Shown here: positions 1-7,446 of the stretch, piece by piece
How the letters are laid out: each line of letters opens with the position of its first letter
Position numbering within the stretch: position 1 is the stretch's first letter
Source: an uncultured Halioglobus sp.
GTDB lineage: Bacteria; Pseudomonadota; Gammaproteobacteria; Pseudomonadales; Halieaceae
Assembly (NCBI GenBank): GCA_905480565.1
Contig: CAJQQW010000237.1
Span: forward strand, 1-13,586
Length of the DNA stretch: 13,586 nt
Direction: 5' to 3'
Made by a program: the position numbers and the translations under genes
Notes under the pieces: model-generated
The model's input: only the letters and a program-made list of their open reading frames with translations
Told to the model about the DNA's origin: nothing
Database searches by the model: none

Positions 1-26
1 ATGAAACAGCGTCACCGTATCCCGCA

Positions 27-554
27 TCATTCCGTATCGAATAAATCCAGATTGTCGCTCTCATGTCGCACGTTAACGGTATCGCCCCGAGCAATGAAGC
101 CGCCTCGCAGGATTTTGCAGCACAGGCCGCCGTGCCCGATCATGGCCGCCACGCCACCCTTGCCCAGTGCGGTTTCCATGCGGGAGCAGGGGTGGCACAA
201 TGCCCCGGCCTCAAGCAAGGCGTCGCCGATCTCGAAGCGTTGGTGCCGCAGGGCATTGAGATTGATGCCGGATACCACCAGGTTGCGACGCAACACACCA
301 GGGTGAATGTCCGCAATACCGGTGAAGTGCATTATCTGCTCGATGAATTCGCGGGAGATAACGGTGACCTGGCGCGCAGACCCGTTGGCTTTGGCCGTGC
401 GGTGGTCGCCTTTCAGGCCCGCGCCTTCAATGGCGACAACCTGATCCACCTCCAACAGTTGGCCGCGCCGCTCGGGGCGAACGCCTATCCATTCGAGAAC
501 GCCGGGAGACAGGTCGCGAGCAAAACGGTCTAACGGGTTGTTGCGTTTTTTCAT
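27..554 (-). CDS. MOSC domain-containing protein
   Basis: A 175-residue protein of the MOSC (molybdenum cofactor sulfurase C-terminal) superfamily, whose members bind Moco or carry out related sulfur or N-hydroxyl chemistry through a conserved cysteine. Visible signatures are GDHR near residues 49-52, the strand-turn RRNLVVSGINLNAL near 89-102, FEIGDALLE near 107-115, and CHPCSRME at 120-127, where C120 or C123 would be the catalytic or ligand cysteine. The length is normal for small stand-alone MOSC proteins. The start ATG lies only 4 nt after the stop of the upstream EamA gene (TAG acccATG), so translation is probably coupled and the two genes form one transcript. No convincing Shine-Dalgarno sequence of its own is visible. 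The substrate cannot be told from the sequence. Confidence 0.85.
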   Translation of the reverse strand: MKKRNNPLDRFARDLSPGVLEWIGVRPERRGQLLEVDQVVAIEGAGLKGDHRTAKANGSARQVTVISREFIEQIMHFTGIADIHPGVLRRNLVVSGINLNALRHQRFEIGDALLEAGALCHPCSRMETALGKGGVAAMIGHGGLCCKILRGGFIARGDTVNVRHESDNLDLFDTE

Positions 555-558
555 GGGT

Positions 559-1452
559 CTATGCCTGCTTAGCGGATGGGCGGTTTTGGGTCATTGCTAT
601 GCCTGCCAAGATCAGGAGCAGCCCGGCAAACTGGCTGGGCTGAGCGCCCTCGTTCAGAAACAGCACGCCGGCGGCGAAAGCAATGGCGGGTATAATGTAG
701 TTAATGATGGATAGAAACGAGGGCCCACAATCGGTCACCACGCGGAAGTACATCCACGTAGCCAGTCCCGTCGAGACGACGCCAAGGATCAAGGCAGCGC
801 CGAGTGCATCCACAGAAGGCACTATTGCTGCGGGCGGCTCCAGATAAAGCGTCAACGGCAACAGCATCAACGCGCCAACCCACAATGAGCCGGTAGCGAC
901 TACGATGGCATCTACAGGCGGCAGACGCTTTGCGTACACTGCGTTGCTGGCATACGCCAGAGTGGCCAGTAATACCGCCAGCTGTGCGAGCAGCGCGCTG
1001 CCGCCCATGCCTTCCAGGGCTTCACCGCCAACCAGTACGACCACGCCCCCAAAACCGAGGAAAACACCAAATAACCGACGCGGTGTCAATGCATCCTCGT
1101 GCACAAAAAAATGCGACAAGACCATCGTGCTGATTGGCATCAGCGCCATCAGCAAGCCAGCCTGTGAGCTGCTGATCTCGGTCTCCGCCCAGGTAATCAG
1201 TGAGAACGGGATCAAATTGCCCAACAGGGTGAGTAGTGCGAATCGGCGCCACCATTGGCCTTCTCGCGGGAAACGATGTCCCTGCCAGCGCATGATTAGG
1301 TACAGGGTCGCCGCGCCCACTACGAGACGAATATTGACAATTGTCAGTGGCTGGAACGACTCAAGGGCAACTGCAATGAGGTAAAAGGCGAAGCCCCACG
1401 CCAGACTCAACAGGCCAAGTAAGAGCCAATGTTTTTTTTGCGGTGCCCGCAT
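559..1452 (-). CDS. EamA/DMT-family permease
   Basis: A 297-residue inner-membrane protein of the drug/metabolite transporter superfamily with two EamA repeats and about ten hydrophobic helices. The first repeat covers roughly residues 10-145, with SLAWGFAFYLIAVAL near the N terminus. The second covers about 155-290, with LATLAYASNAVYAKR opening it and a glycine-rich last helix. Family members export amino acids, nucleotides or drugs; the substrate here cannot be told. The start is supported by AAGG about 8 nt upstream of the ATG. It is the first gene of a probable two-gene operon with the MOSC protein, which begins 4 nt after its stop. The C terminus is short and basic, as usual for the family. 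Confidence 0.9.
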   Translation of the reverse strand: MRAPQKKHWLLLGLLSLAWGFAFYLIAVALESFQPLTIVNIRLVVGAATLYLIMRWQGHRFPREGQWWRRFALLTLLGNLIPFSLITWAETEISSSQAGLLMALMPISTMVLSHFFVHEDALTPRRLFGVFLGFGGVVVLVGGEALEGMGGSALLAQLAVLLATLAYASNAVYAKRLPPVDAIVVATGSLWVGALMLLPLTLYLEPPAAIVPSVDALGAALILGVVSTGLATWMYFRVVTDCGPSFLSIINYIIPAIAFAAGVLFLNEGAQPSQFAGLLLILAGIAMTQNRPSAKQA

Positions 1453-1487
1453 TCGCAGCCTTGTCAGTCATCCATTGGACGGTAATT

Positions 1488-1516
1488 AAAAACCTGATCT
1501 TCTATTGCAAGAAGAT
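1488..1516 (-). terminator. Probable rho-independent terminator after the DoxX gene
   Basis: ATCTTCT at 1497-1503 and AGAAGAT at 1510-1516 form a perfect 7-bp stem with a 6-nt loop. Read on the minus strand the hairpin is followed after CAGG by a run of five T (A run at 1488-1492 on the plus strand). It lies between the stop of the DoxX gene (1587) and the start of the EamA gene (1452), so it would separate the two same-strand transcripts. The stem is AT-rich and modest in strength. It could alternatively be an operator upstream of the EamA gene. Confidence 0.4.
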
Positions 1517-1586
1517 ACTTAGCTGTCGCCTGGTCGAAACAATACACTGGTGGATACGGATCAGAGAGTTCGCTCTTTAGGCATGA

Positions 1587-2378
1587 TCAACGCACAGTTC
1601 GGCGCAGCGTAGCATCTAATGAGAAACGGGACGCGCCGATTACCGAAAATAGGAGAAACAGGGCGATCATTAGCGCCGGGTATTCCCATCCGCCGCCTTC
1701 AGATGCCCAGATAAATCCATTGCTGAAATGACCTCCAAGATAGGTCGCTATGAAGTAATAGAGTGCGGCGCAGAATCCAGCGAGGCGAGTGAGGAAGCCC
1801 AGGCCGATTCCAATAGCGATGCCCAGCTCACAAAGACCCGCAACCAATACAAAATATAACGCCCCGGACAGGCCCATAGACTCAAAACTGCTAATATCAT
1901 CCAAGCGAGGTCCAGGGCCCGCAAAAAGCTTTTCCGTGAAGTGGGGGACGAGATCAAATCCGACATAAATGCGCAAGAACGTAAGCGCCCAACCTGTTCC
2001 GTCCATCACCGGCATTGCGCGCCTCAGGTCTTCCCGTCTTGCGACAAAAAAAACAATGACGGCACATAAAAAGGCGGGTAGCAGCGACCATGCGATGAGA
2101 TCAACGCCTAACAGGCCTGCTATGCGCCAGCCCATCAGCATTGTTAACAAGCCAATGAGAAATCCAGGCACAAAGAATCTTGGTACAACAACAAGCCACA
2201 TTGCCGTGGAAATCGCTAAAAAAAATAGTGTGAACAGCCCGGCACTGAGCGGCAGTACATCCCGCGATACTGTGAACATGGCAATACAGGCTGCAACCAG
2301 CCCCAGGCCAGTCAAACTACCCACCATCAGATAATGGGTTTTCGCCGGTGCTAATTCATTGTTCGGCTTCATCGACAT
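1587..2378 (-). CDS. DoxX-family membrane protein with N-terminal membrane extension
   Basis: A 263-residue membrane protein. The C-terminal half (about residues 125-255) matches the DoxX pattern: ALTFLRIYVGFDLVPHFTEKLF, a glycine-rich helix near LCELGIAIGIGLGF, and a final segment GWEYPALMIALFLLFSVIGA. DoxX proteins are four-helix inner-membrane proteins linked to quinone or thiol redox and oxidative stress, but most lack a known activity. The first 110 residues add three or four further hydrophobic helices, ending in a charged loop VARREDLRRAM, so the protein is roughly twice the size of a minimal DoxX. Two ATGs two codons apart (2378 and 2372) could both be the start; neither has a strong ribosome site. 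A promoter with TCGACA/TATACT lies about 40 nt upstream. Confidence 0.75.
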   Translation of the reverse strand: MSMKPNNELAPAKTHYLMVGSLTGLGLVAACIAMFTVSRDVLPLSAGLFTLFFLAISTAMWLVVVPRFFVPGFLIGLLTMLMGWRIAGLLGVDLIAWSLLPAFLCAVIVFFVARREDLRRAMPVMDGTGWALTFLRIYVGFDLVPHFTEKLFAGPGPRLDDISSFESMGLSGALYFVLVAGLCELGIAIGIGLGFLTRLAGFCAALYYFIATYLGGHFSNGFIWASEGGGWEYPALMIALFLLFSVIGASRFSLDATLRRTVR

Positions 2379-2417
2379 GCCGCATCACTCTCTTAAAGCT
2401 AGTTCCAGTCGTTGATC

Positions 2418-2447
2418 AGTATAAGAAATAGAAGCCAGATGTGTCGA
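2418..2447 (-). promoter_or_regulatory. Promoter of the DoxX gene (TCGACA - 18 - TATACT)
   Basis: On the minus strand TCGACA (2447-2442; five of six matches to TTGACA) is followed after 18 nt by TATACT (2423-2418). The expected transcription start is near 2411, giving a leader of about 33 nt before the ATG at 2378. The -10 hexamer is the same TATACT seen before four other genes in the window. Confidence 0.45.
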
Positions 2448-2643
2448 ACTAATTGCTCCTCTCTATCAATAACGTTTGTAGTGTCGCAAAAGAATAAAGC
2501 TGAAGCACAGTAAACATATGTTCGATAACGACGCGGTAGAGAGTGAGCCGGTATAGAGTGATCAGGACGAGCTGGCCCCGCAAAAAGACCGGTCGGCTAC
2601 TCTGTCATTCGAGTTTTTGCTCGCCTCCGCTGTTCCATTCGCT

Positions 2644-2650
2644 CTATACT
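2644..2650 (+). promoter_or_regulatory. Sigma-S-like -10 element before the DUF1080 gene
   Basis: CTATACT, preceded by T, matches the core of the E. coli RpoS -10 consensus. No good -35 hexamer lies 16-18 nt upstream, which RpoS promoters tolerate. The predicted transcription start (about 7 nt after the hexamer) falls at 2657-2658, on or next to the ATG, so the message would be leaderless or nearly so. Confidence 0.35.
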
Positions 2651-2657
2651 GCGATCG

Positions 2658-3431
2658 ATGAAAGTAATTTCTTTTTTGATGCTCCTGTCCACGCTGAGCC
2701 CTTCAGGGCATGCCTTTACGGATTCTGATGGGCAAGGCGCGGCCAATACGCTGACTGCCGCTGAAAAATCGCAGGGCTGGAGGCTACTTTGGGATGGGGA
2801 AACAACTCACGGCTGGCGCAGTGCCAGATCTGATTTATTCCCCAGCGCCGGCTGGGTGATTGATAATGGCGTTCTCACTGTTCTTGAAAGTGGCGGTGGG
2901 GAATCTGCCAAGGGCGGCGACATTGTCACTGAAGAGCGCTACGCGAACTTCGAGCTGAAGCTAGACTTCAAGATCACGTCTGGCGCCAACAGCGGCATCA
3001 AGTATTTTTGCCAGCCAAATCTCGATCCGATCACCGGTGATGGTTCGAAGACCCAGACCGGATCTGCAATCGGACTGGAATTTCAAATACTCGATGACGA
3101 AAATCACCCCGATGCCAAAAAAGGTCGGAGCGGTAATCGTACTATGGGATCACTTTACGATTTGATTACAGCTCACGCCGACAAACAGTACAATCCTGCC
3201 GGGCAGTGGAATTCTGCCCACATAATAGCCAAGGGACAGCACGTTGAGCACTGGCTCAATGGTAGGCAGCTCCTCGAATATGAGCGAAGCTCTCCGGAAT
3301 TCCGCGCGATCGTGGCTCGTAGCAAGTACAACAAGATTCCCGGATTCGGCGAGTGGAAAGACGGGCATATTCTGTTACAGGACCACGGTAATACGGTCTC
3401 CTTTCGTAATATCAAGATTCTTGCCAGATAG
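2658..3431 (+). CDS. Secreted DUF1080 (3-keto-disaccharide hydrolase-type) protein
   Basis: A 257-residue exported protein with a single DUF1080 domain, a beta-sandwich related to concanavalin-type lectins and glucanases. Some members hydrolyse 3-keto-glycosides; others are only predicted sugar binders. Residues 1-19 form a signal peptide ending SGHA, so the mature protein would start near F20. Family landmarks in order are LLWDGETTHGWR (about 44-55), WVIDNGVLTV, GGDIVTEERYANFELKLDFKI, GANSGIKY, GLEFQILDDENHPDA, GSLYDLI, WNSAHIIAKGQHVEHWLNG, PGFGEWKDGHILLQDHG and FRNIKI near the C terminus. All are in place, so it is intact. No Shine-Dalgarno sequence precedes the ATG, while a sigma-S-like -10 box sits 8 nt upstream. 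It is transcribed divergently from the DoxX gene. The substrate is unknown. Confidence 0.88.
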   Translation: MKVISFLMLLSTLSPSGHAFTDSDGQGAANTLTAAEKSQGWRLLWDGETTHGWRSARSDLFPSAGWVIDNGVLTVLESGGGESAKGGDIVTEERYANFELKLDFKITSGANSGIKYFCQPNLDPITGDGSKTQTGSAIGLEFQILDDENHPDAKKGRSGNRTMGSLYDLITAHADKQYNPAGQWNSAHIIAKGQHVEHWLNGRQLLEYERSSPEFRAIVARSKYNKIPGFGEWKDGHILLQDHGNTVSFRNIKILAR

Positions 3432-3573
3432 TCATAACGACAGCCTTAGAAGAATAGTCTGACTTCCTTAAAGACGGAGTGCCGAATAGCATTCCTAATT
3501 GCGTTGGCTCGGACGCGAGGCCATGCTGTCGGGATGGCAGGTAACCGACGATTGCGTGCATCACCCGTCCTTG

Positions 3574-3588
3574 ATTTGTCCTATACTT
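3574..3588 (+). promoter_or_regulatory. Putative sigma-S-type promoter of the poxB-like operon (shared 15-mer)
   Basis: The 15-mer ATTTGTCCTATACTT contains CTATACTT, the core of the E. coli RpoS -10 consensus. An identical 15-mer lies on the opposite strand upstream of the glutamate decarboxylase gene (9040-9054). The -10 hexamer TATACT is at 3582-3587, so transcription should start near 3594, leaving a leader of about 40 nt. No good -35 hexamer is seen 16-18 nt upstream. E. coli poxB is RpoS-dependent, which fits. Confidence 0.5.
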
Positions 3589-3606
3589 CTGATTTCGTTT
3601 ATTCTG

Positions 3607-3620
3607 ATTATCAAGATAAT
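3607..3620 (+). other. Short dyad ATTATC-AA-GATAAT in the poxB leader
   Basis: A perfect 6-bp inverted repeat with a 2-nt centre lies in the predicted 5' leader, immediately before the AGGGGG ribosome site (3622-3627) that serves the ATG at 3634. It could be an operator or a weak hairpin affecting translation. It is short and AT-rich, so chance is a real possibility. Confidence 0.2.
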
Positions 3621-3633
3621 TAGGGGGATTCAA

Positions 3634-5382
3634 ATGGCGCGCAGTATTTCGCAGGCGATTCTCGATGTGCTGGCTGAAGCCGGGGCGCGGGATGTGTTCG
3701 GTGTCGTGGGTGATGTTATAAATCCGTTTGTGCTGGAGACAATCAACGATCCGCGCTTTAACTGGATTACGGTCAGGCATGAGGAGCATGCGGGCTATGC
3801 TGCTGCCGCACAGTCCGAGCTTTCCGGTGCCATCGGTGTTTGCGCTGGCACCGCCGGGCCCGGTGCTCTGCATCTGATCAATGGTCTATATAACGCTCAG
3901 AAAGAGGGCGGTGCCGTGGTAGCGATTACTGGACAGGTGCCCACAGCCCAGCGAGGGAGTGATTTTCACAAGGAAATGGACCTGACGAAAGTGTTTGATG
4001 ATGTCTGCGCGTATCAGGCGGTGATAGAGACGCCGGCGCAGGTGCCTCGCATGATTCAGATTGCTGTTCAGAAAGCGTTAGCCGAACGCGCGGTCGTTCG
4101 TATTGAAGTGGCAGCTGATATTTTTCCAAAAGATAATCTTGGAGAACATTACACGCATCCTATGGTCCATCAGATGCCACGAGTCACGCCGCCGTTGGAG
4201 GAATTGGAAAAAGCCGCTGAAATTCTCCGCAGCGGTAAACGCGTGACCGTATACTGCGGTATCGGATGTCGCGATTCAAAAAGTGATGTTCTGGCGCTCG
4301 CGGCAAAGCTTGGTGCGCCGGTTGGCCATACATTGCGCGCGAAAGACATATTTGATTACTCGGATGGTCCGGTCGTGGGGCTAACTGGAAACATAGGTAG
4401 TCCTGCAGGGTTTCATGCTGTAAACGACTGCGATGTTTTGCTTATGCTGGGTACCGATTTTCCGTATTCAGAATTTTTGCCGGATGGCAGACCGATAATT
4501 CAGGTCGACCAGAGAATCGACCATATCGGTAGACGAGGCCCGGTTAGCCTGGGCTTGGTGGGTGATGCGGGCGAAACCGTGCGGGCTCTGCTGCCGCTAA
4601 TTGATGCCGAACAAAAATCAAGCGAGTTCAGAGACCGTTTGCTTTCTATGAGAGATAAGTGGATCAAGCATGTCGATAGTCAGGCCAGCCTAGCGCGTGA
4701 AGACGAACCTCTGCACCCCCAGCTATTTGCGAAGGCAGTAAGTGATGCGGCGGATGACGATGCGATTTTTGCCGTTGACGTTGGCGAATGTACAGTCTGG
4801 ACTGCACGGAATATGTCTATGGCGCAAGACCGCCGGATGGTCGGTGGCTTTAATCATGGTTCGCTGGGACCTGGTTTGCCCACAGCACTAGGCGCGGCGG
4901 CACTGTTTCCCTCGCGTCAGGTATGGGCCCTCTGCGGGGATGGGGGTTTCTGTATGTCCATGAATGATTTTGTTACCGCCGTCAGATATAACTGGCCGAT
5001 AAAGGTTCTCGTGTTCAACAACAGTGAGCTCGGGTTTGTGGCAATGGAGATGCAGGTGGCTGGCATGCCCAAAAATGATGAGGCGACTGGCCTCACTAAC
5101 CCGGATTTTGCGGCTTATGCAAAAGCGTGTGGAGGTGATGGTGTCCGTGTAGAACATGCGGCAGACATCGTGCCAGCGATTGAGCAAGCGATTGCATCTG
5201 ACAAGCCATTTATCATCGATGCCATTGTGAGCTCTGGAGAATTGGTTATGCCCCCCCATATTAAAATCGACGAGGTGTGGGGTTTTGGTGTGTCGAAGGT
5301 CAAAGAAGCTTTGCTTGGGGTGAAAGGCGATCATGAGGTGTGGAAAGAGTGGCGTGATGAGTTCATGGGCTTTCGGTCGTGA
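3634..5382 (+). CDS. poxB: PoxB-type pyruvate dehydrogenase (quinone)
   Basis: A 582-residue thiamine-diphosphate enzyme predicted to decarboxylate pyruvate to acetate and CO2 and pass electrons through FAD to membrane quinone. The N-terminal domain has RHEE with catalytic E50 at the same number as E. coli PoxB, then CAGTAGPGALHLINGL. The central FAD domain has VGLTGNIGSPAGFH and LMLGTDFPYSEFLP. The C-terminal domain has the ThDP/Mg signature GDGG (435-438) ending at NN (462-463), then SELGFVAMEM as in PoxB. The tail after residue 545 is amphipathic (VSKVKEALLG, VWKEWRDEF) and could serve as the lipid-binding peptide. The start at 3634 is chosen because AGGGGG lies 6 nt upstream and family alignment begins there; an in-frame ATG at 3499 would precede the promoter. 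The gene is followed after 60 nt by the GltB-like gene. Acetolactate synthase or sulfoacetaldehyde acetyltransferase are less likely, given the PoxB-specific segments. Confidence 0.87.
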   Translation: MARSISQAILDVLAEAGARDVFGVVGDVINPFVLETINDPRFNWITVRHEEHAGYAAAAQSELSGAIGVCAGTAGPGALHLINGLYNAQKEGGAVVAITGQVPTAQRGSDFHKEMDLTKVFDDVCAYQAVIETPAQVPRMIQIAVQKALAERAVVRIEVAADIFPKDNLGEHYTHPMVHQMPRVTPPLEELEKAAEILRSGKRVTVYCGIGCRDSKSDVLALAAKLGAPVGHTLRAKDIFDYSDGPVVGLTGNIGSPAGFHAVNDCDVLLMLGTDFPYSEFLPDGRPIIQVDQRIDHIGRRGPVSLGLVGDAGETVRALLPLIDAEQKSSEFRDRLLSMRDKWIKHVDSQASLAREDEPLHPQLFAKAVSDAADDDAIFAVDVGECTVWTARNMSMAQDRRMVGGFNHGSLGPGLPTALGAAALFPSRQVWALCGDGGFCMSMNDFVTAVRYNWPIKVLVFNNSELGFVAMEMQVAGMPKNDEATGLTNPDFAAYAKACGGDGVRVEHAADIVPAIEQAIASDKPFIIDAIVSSGELVMPPHIKIDEVWGFGVSKVKEALLGVKGDHEVWKEWRDEFMGFRS

Positions 5383-5442
5383 AGAAACGTTCCTGAAGAA
5401 AAAGGTCGAAAAACTAATATTGTGTAAGCGAAGGTACTCACT

Positions 5443-7035
5443 ATGACACTGATGCAAAAAGTATTATGGATAAGCGCTTTGGTCGTATTGCCCGTGATGC
5501 TGTTCATGTCCTATCACTATTGGACAGGAGGGTACTATTTCTCAGCGCTCCTCGGGCTTTACGTGACGGTAGGCCTTTACGACGTATTTTTCAGTCGTCA
5601 TACGCTAAACAGACTCTATCCGGTGGCGGCATATATTCGCTATGGATTAGAATTTATTCGCCCTGAAATTCATCAATATTTTGTTGCCAGTGATACCGAT
5701 GAACTCCCTTTCAGTCGCGAACAACGTGACCTGGTCTACCGGCGGGCTCAAAATCTTGACGATACCCAGCCCTTTGGAACGGCACACGATATCACTGAAA
5801 CCGGTTGGCTTGGGGCGGCTCATTCCATTGCGCCGACCAAGGTAAAGGAAGAGCTTAAACGTGTGATGATAGGCGGTGACGAATGCACGCGTCCCTACAG
5901 TGCAGCTCGCCTCAATTGCTCTGCTATGAGTTTTGGTGCGTTAAGCGCCAATGCAGTCGCCGCCATAAATAAGGGCGCCAAGCTGGAGAATTTTTATCAT
6001 AATACAGGAGAGGGCGGCTTTAGCCCTCATCATAAGCAAGGTGGCGATATAGTCTGGCAGATTGGCACAGGCTATTTTGGTTGTAGAACCGCTGAGGGAA
6101 ATTTCGATCCGGAGGCGTTCAAAAATGCGCTAACCGACGAAGTCAAGATGATCGAGATTAAAATATCACAGGGCGCCAAGCCCTCGCATGGTGGCGTGCT
6201 ACCCGCCGCGAAAGTGACTGAAGAAATAGCAAAGATTCGATTGGTGGACGTAGGCAAGGATGTGCTGTCCCCCCCAGGCCATACCGAATACAGCGATCCC
6301 AAGGGGCTGTTGAGGTTTGTCACTGAACTGCGTCAATTGAGCGATGGGCGGCCGGTGGGTTTCAAGCTATGTATCGGTCGCAAGTATGAGTTCATGGCGA
6401 TCTGCAAAGCAATGCTTGAGACAGGAATCAGGCCGGACTTTATCACAGTAGATGGTGCCGAGGGCGGTACGGGCGCTGCACCGGTGGAATACAGCAATCG
6501 CTTTGGTTTGCCTTGTCTCGAGGGCGTCAACTTTGTGCACAACTGCCTGGTCGGAACAGGGCTCCGTGATAAGATCAAAATCATCGCGTCCGGTAAAACA
6601 GCCACGGGTTTTGATATTGTCACGAAATTGGCGATTGGTGCCGATTTGGTCGCAGCCGCCCGCACGATGATGCTATCGCTGGGGTGTATTCAATCGCAGT
6701 CCTGTAATACGAATAAATGCCCCACGGGAATCGCCACGCAGGATCCGAAGCGAGGCAGGGCGCTGGATATAGAGCGGCGCCACAAGCGGGTAGCGAACTT
6801 CCAACGACATACGCTTAACTCAGCCTTTGAAATGATAGGTGCCATGGGATTGAACGATCCTGACTTGCTGTTTCCGCATTTGATCTGGCGCCGCGGTGCT
6901 GAAGAAACTAACCGAAGTTTTGATGATATTTATGTCATGCTTGAGAAGAATGTACTGCTTGGAGAGAATCTGCCGGCAGATTACGCAAGAGATTGGAAGC
7001 TGGCCAGCGCAGACACTTTCATGCCGCAGTTGTAG
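5443..7035 (+). CDS. Membrane-anchored FMN-binding glutamate synthase-like protein
   Basis: A 530-residue protein with two N-terminal hydrophobic helices (about 8-24 and 30-48), then the FMN-binding (beta/alpha)8 domain of glutamate synthase (COG0069 type). Landmarks are NTGEGG (187-192), the loop QGAKPSHGG (243-251), FITVDGAEGGTGAAP (333-347), IIASGKTATG (380-389), and C415-x5-C421-x4-C426, the exact cysteine spacing of the GltS 3Fe-4S cluster. It lacks both the N-terminal glutaminase domain and the C-terminal beta-helix of GltB, and no GltD partner is nearby. It therefore cannot be assumed to make glutamate from glutamine. The true electron donor, acceptor and nitrogen source are unknown. 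It begins 60 nt after poxB with AAGG 8 nt before the ATG and no obvious promoter in the gap, so it is probably co-transcribed. Membrane anchoring next to a quinone-linked enzyme suggests membrane electron transfer; that is inference. Confidence 0.85.
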   Translation: MTLMQKVLWISALVVLPVMLFMSYHYWTGGYYFSALLGLYVTVGLYDVFFSRHTLNRLYPVAAYIRYGLEFIRPEIHQYFVASDTDELPFSREQRDLVYRRAQNLDDTQPFGTAHDITETGWLGAAHSIAPTKVKEELKRVMIGGDECTRPYSAARLNCSAMSFGALSANAVAAINKGAKLENFYHNTGEGGFSPHHKQGGDIVWQIGTGYFGCRTAEGNFDPEAFKNALTDEVKMIEIKISQGAKPSHGGVLPAAKVTEEIAKIRLVDVGKDVLSPPGHTEYSDPKGLLRFVTELRQLSDGRPVGFKLCIGRKYEFMAICKAMLETGIRPDFITVDGAEGGTGAAPVEYSNRFGLPCLEGVNFVHNCLVGTGLRDKIKIIASGKTATGFDIVTKLAIGADLVAAARTMMLSLGCIQSQSCNTNKCPTGIATQDPKRGRALDIERRHKRVANFQRHTLNSAFEMIGAMGLNDPDLLFPHLIWRRGAEETNRSFDDIYVMLEKNVLLGENLPADYARDWKLASADTFMPQL

Positions 7036-7446
7036 TGCGGTCAAACGGGGTCTGTCTACCACCGCAATGCGCACGGAGCATGCGGAGGTGGCAGGTAGTC
7101 GGTAGTCATGCGCTGGTCTATGGGAAACACATAAACGGCAATGCTGTTGCGCACGTGAGTGGGTGGATTTGGCGCGAAATAAGAAGCAGCCTGCCCACCG
7201 CACTGAGCCAGCTTTAATATTGGTGTCCGCATAATCCATACCAGAAAATGCTCAGCGAGCGCTTATGTCGGCTCATGCAGCGACGCTATCGATAATGCCC
7301 GTATGTATCCCTCGAGGTTGTTCAGCCCGGTTTGATACCAGCCGTTTTTGGCTGCAGGCATAGGTGCGCACCAGATTGATGCTGCACCATCGATGTGATT
7401 TACCTGCCCCGGAGCCGGGGCAGTGTTGTAGCTTCTGCGCGCCTAG
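7036..7446. other. Convergent intergenic region without a recognisable gene
   Basis: About 410 nt lie between the converging GltB-like and glutamate decarboxylase genes. Near the GltB-like stop an imperfect hairpin can be drawn (CCACCGCA around 7060-7068 against TGCGG-AGG-TGG around 7080-7092), without a T run. Near the decarboxylase stop lies the strong GC hairpin listed separately. A 60-codon minus-strand frame (about 7443-7264) contains a protein-like stretch (APMPAAKNGWYQTGLNNLEG) but lacks a credible start and a recognisable family. I see no RNA gene or insertion sequence. Confidence 0.4.
7404..7423. terminator. GC-rich hairpin after glutamate decarboxylase
   Basis: CTGCCCCGG and CCGGGGCAG form a perfect 9-bp inverted repeat around AG; in RNA about seven pairs with a 6-nt loop are realistic. 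It lies 24 nt beyond the decarboxylase stop. There is no clear T run on either side (TGTTGT on the plus strand, GTAAATC on the minus strand), so it may be an atypical bidirectional terminator or an mRNA 3'-end stabiliser. Confidence 0.4.

Noticed and set aside
63..533. 156-codon plus-strand open frame opposite the MOSC gene
   Set aside because: It is a mirror of the well-supported MOSC coding frame; it has no family motif and no ribosome site.
905..1384. 159-codon plus-strand open frame opposite the EamA gene
   Set aside because: The residue composition (Ser/Thr/Pro/Arg-rich) is typical of an antisense shadow of a membrane protein.
3499..3633. 45-codon N-terminal extension of the pyruvate oxidase
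   Set aside because: It would start before the putative promoter and lacks a ribosome site, while the ATG at 3634 has AGGGGG and matches the E. coli PoxB N terminus, with the catalytic Glu at position 50.
3634..5382. Acetolactate synthase or sulfoacetaldehyde acetyltransferase
   Set aside because: Segments such as LMLGTDFPYSEF, FNNSELGFVAMEM and the amphipathic C-terminal tail match PoxB better, and no acetolactate synthase small subunit is adjacent.
5443..7035. Annotation as the classical glutamate synthase large subunit (gltB)
   Set aside because: The length is about one third of GltB; the glutaminase and beta-helix domains are absent and membrane helices are present, so only the central FMN/Fe-S part is shared.
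6820..7239. 139-codon minus-strand open frame across the end of the GltB-like gene
   Set aside because: Half of it is antisense to a strongly supported gene; the Cys/Arg/His-rich composition and lack of motifs indicate chance.
7264..7443. 60-codon minus-strand frame with protein-like sequence (APMPAAKNGWYQTGLNNLEG)
   Set aside because: It begins directly after a stop codon with no usable start before the interesting part and no recognised family; it may be a gene remnant but cannot be supported.
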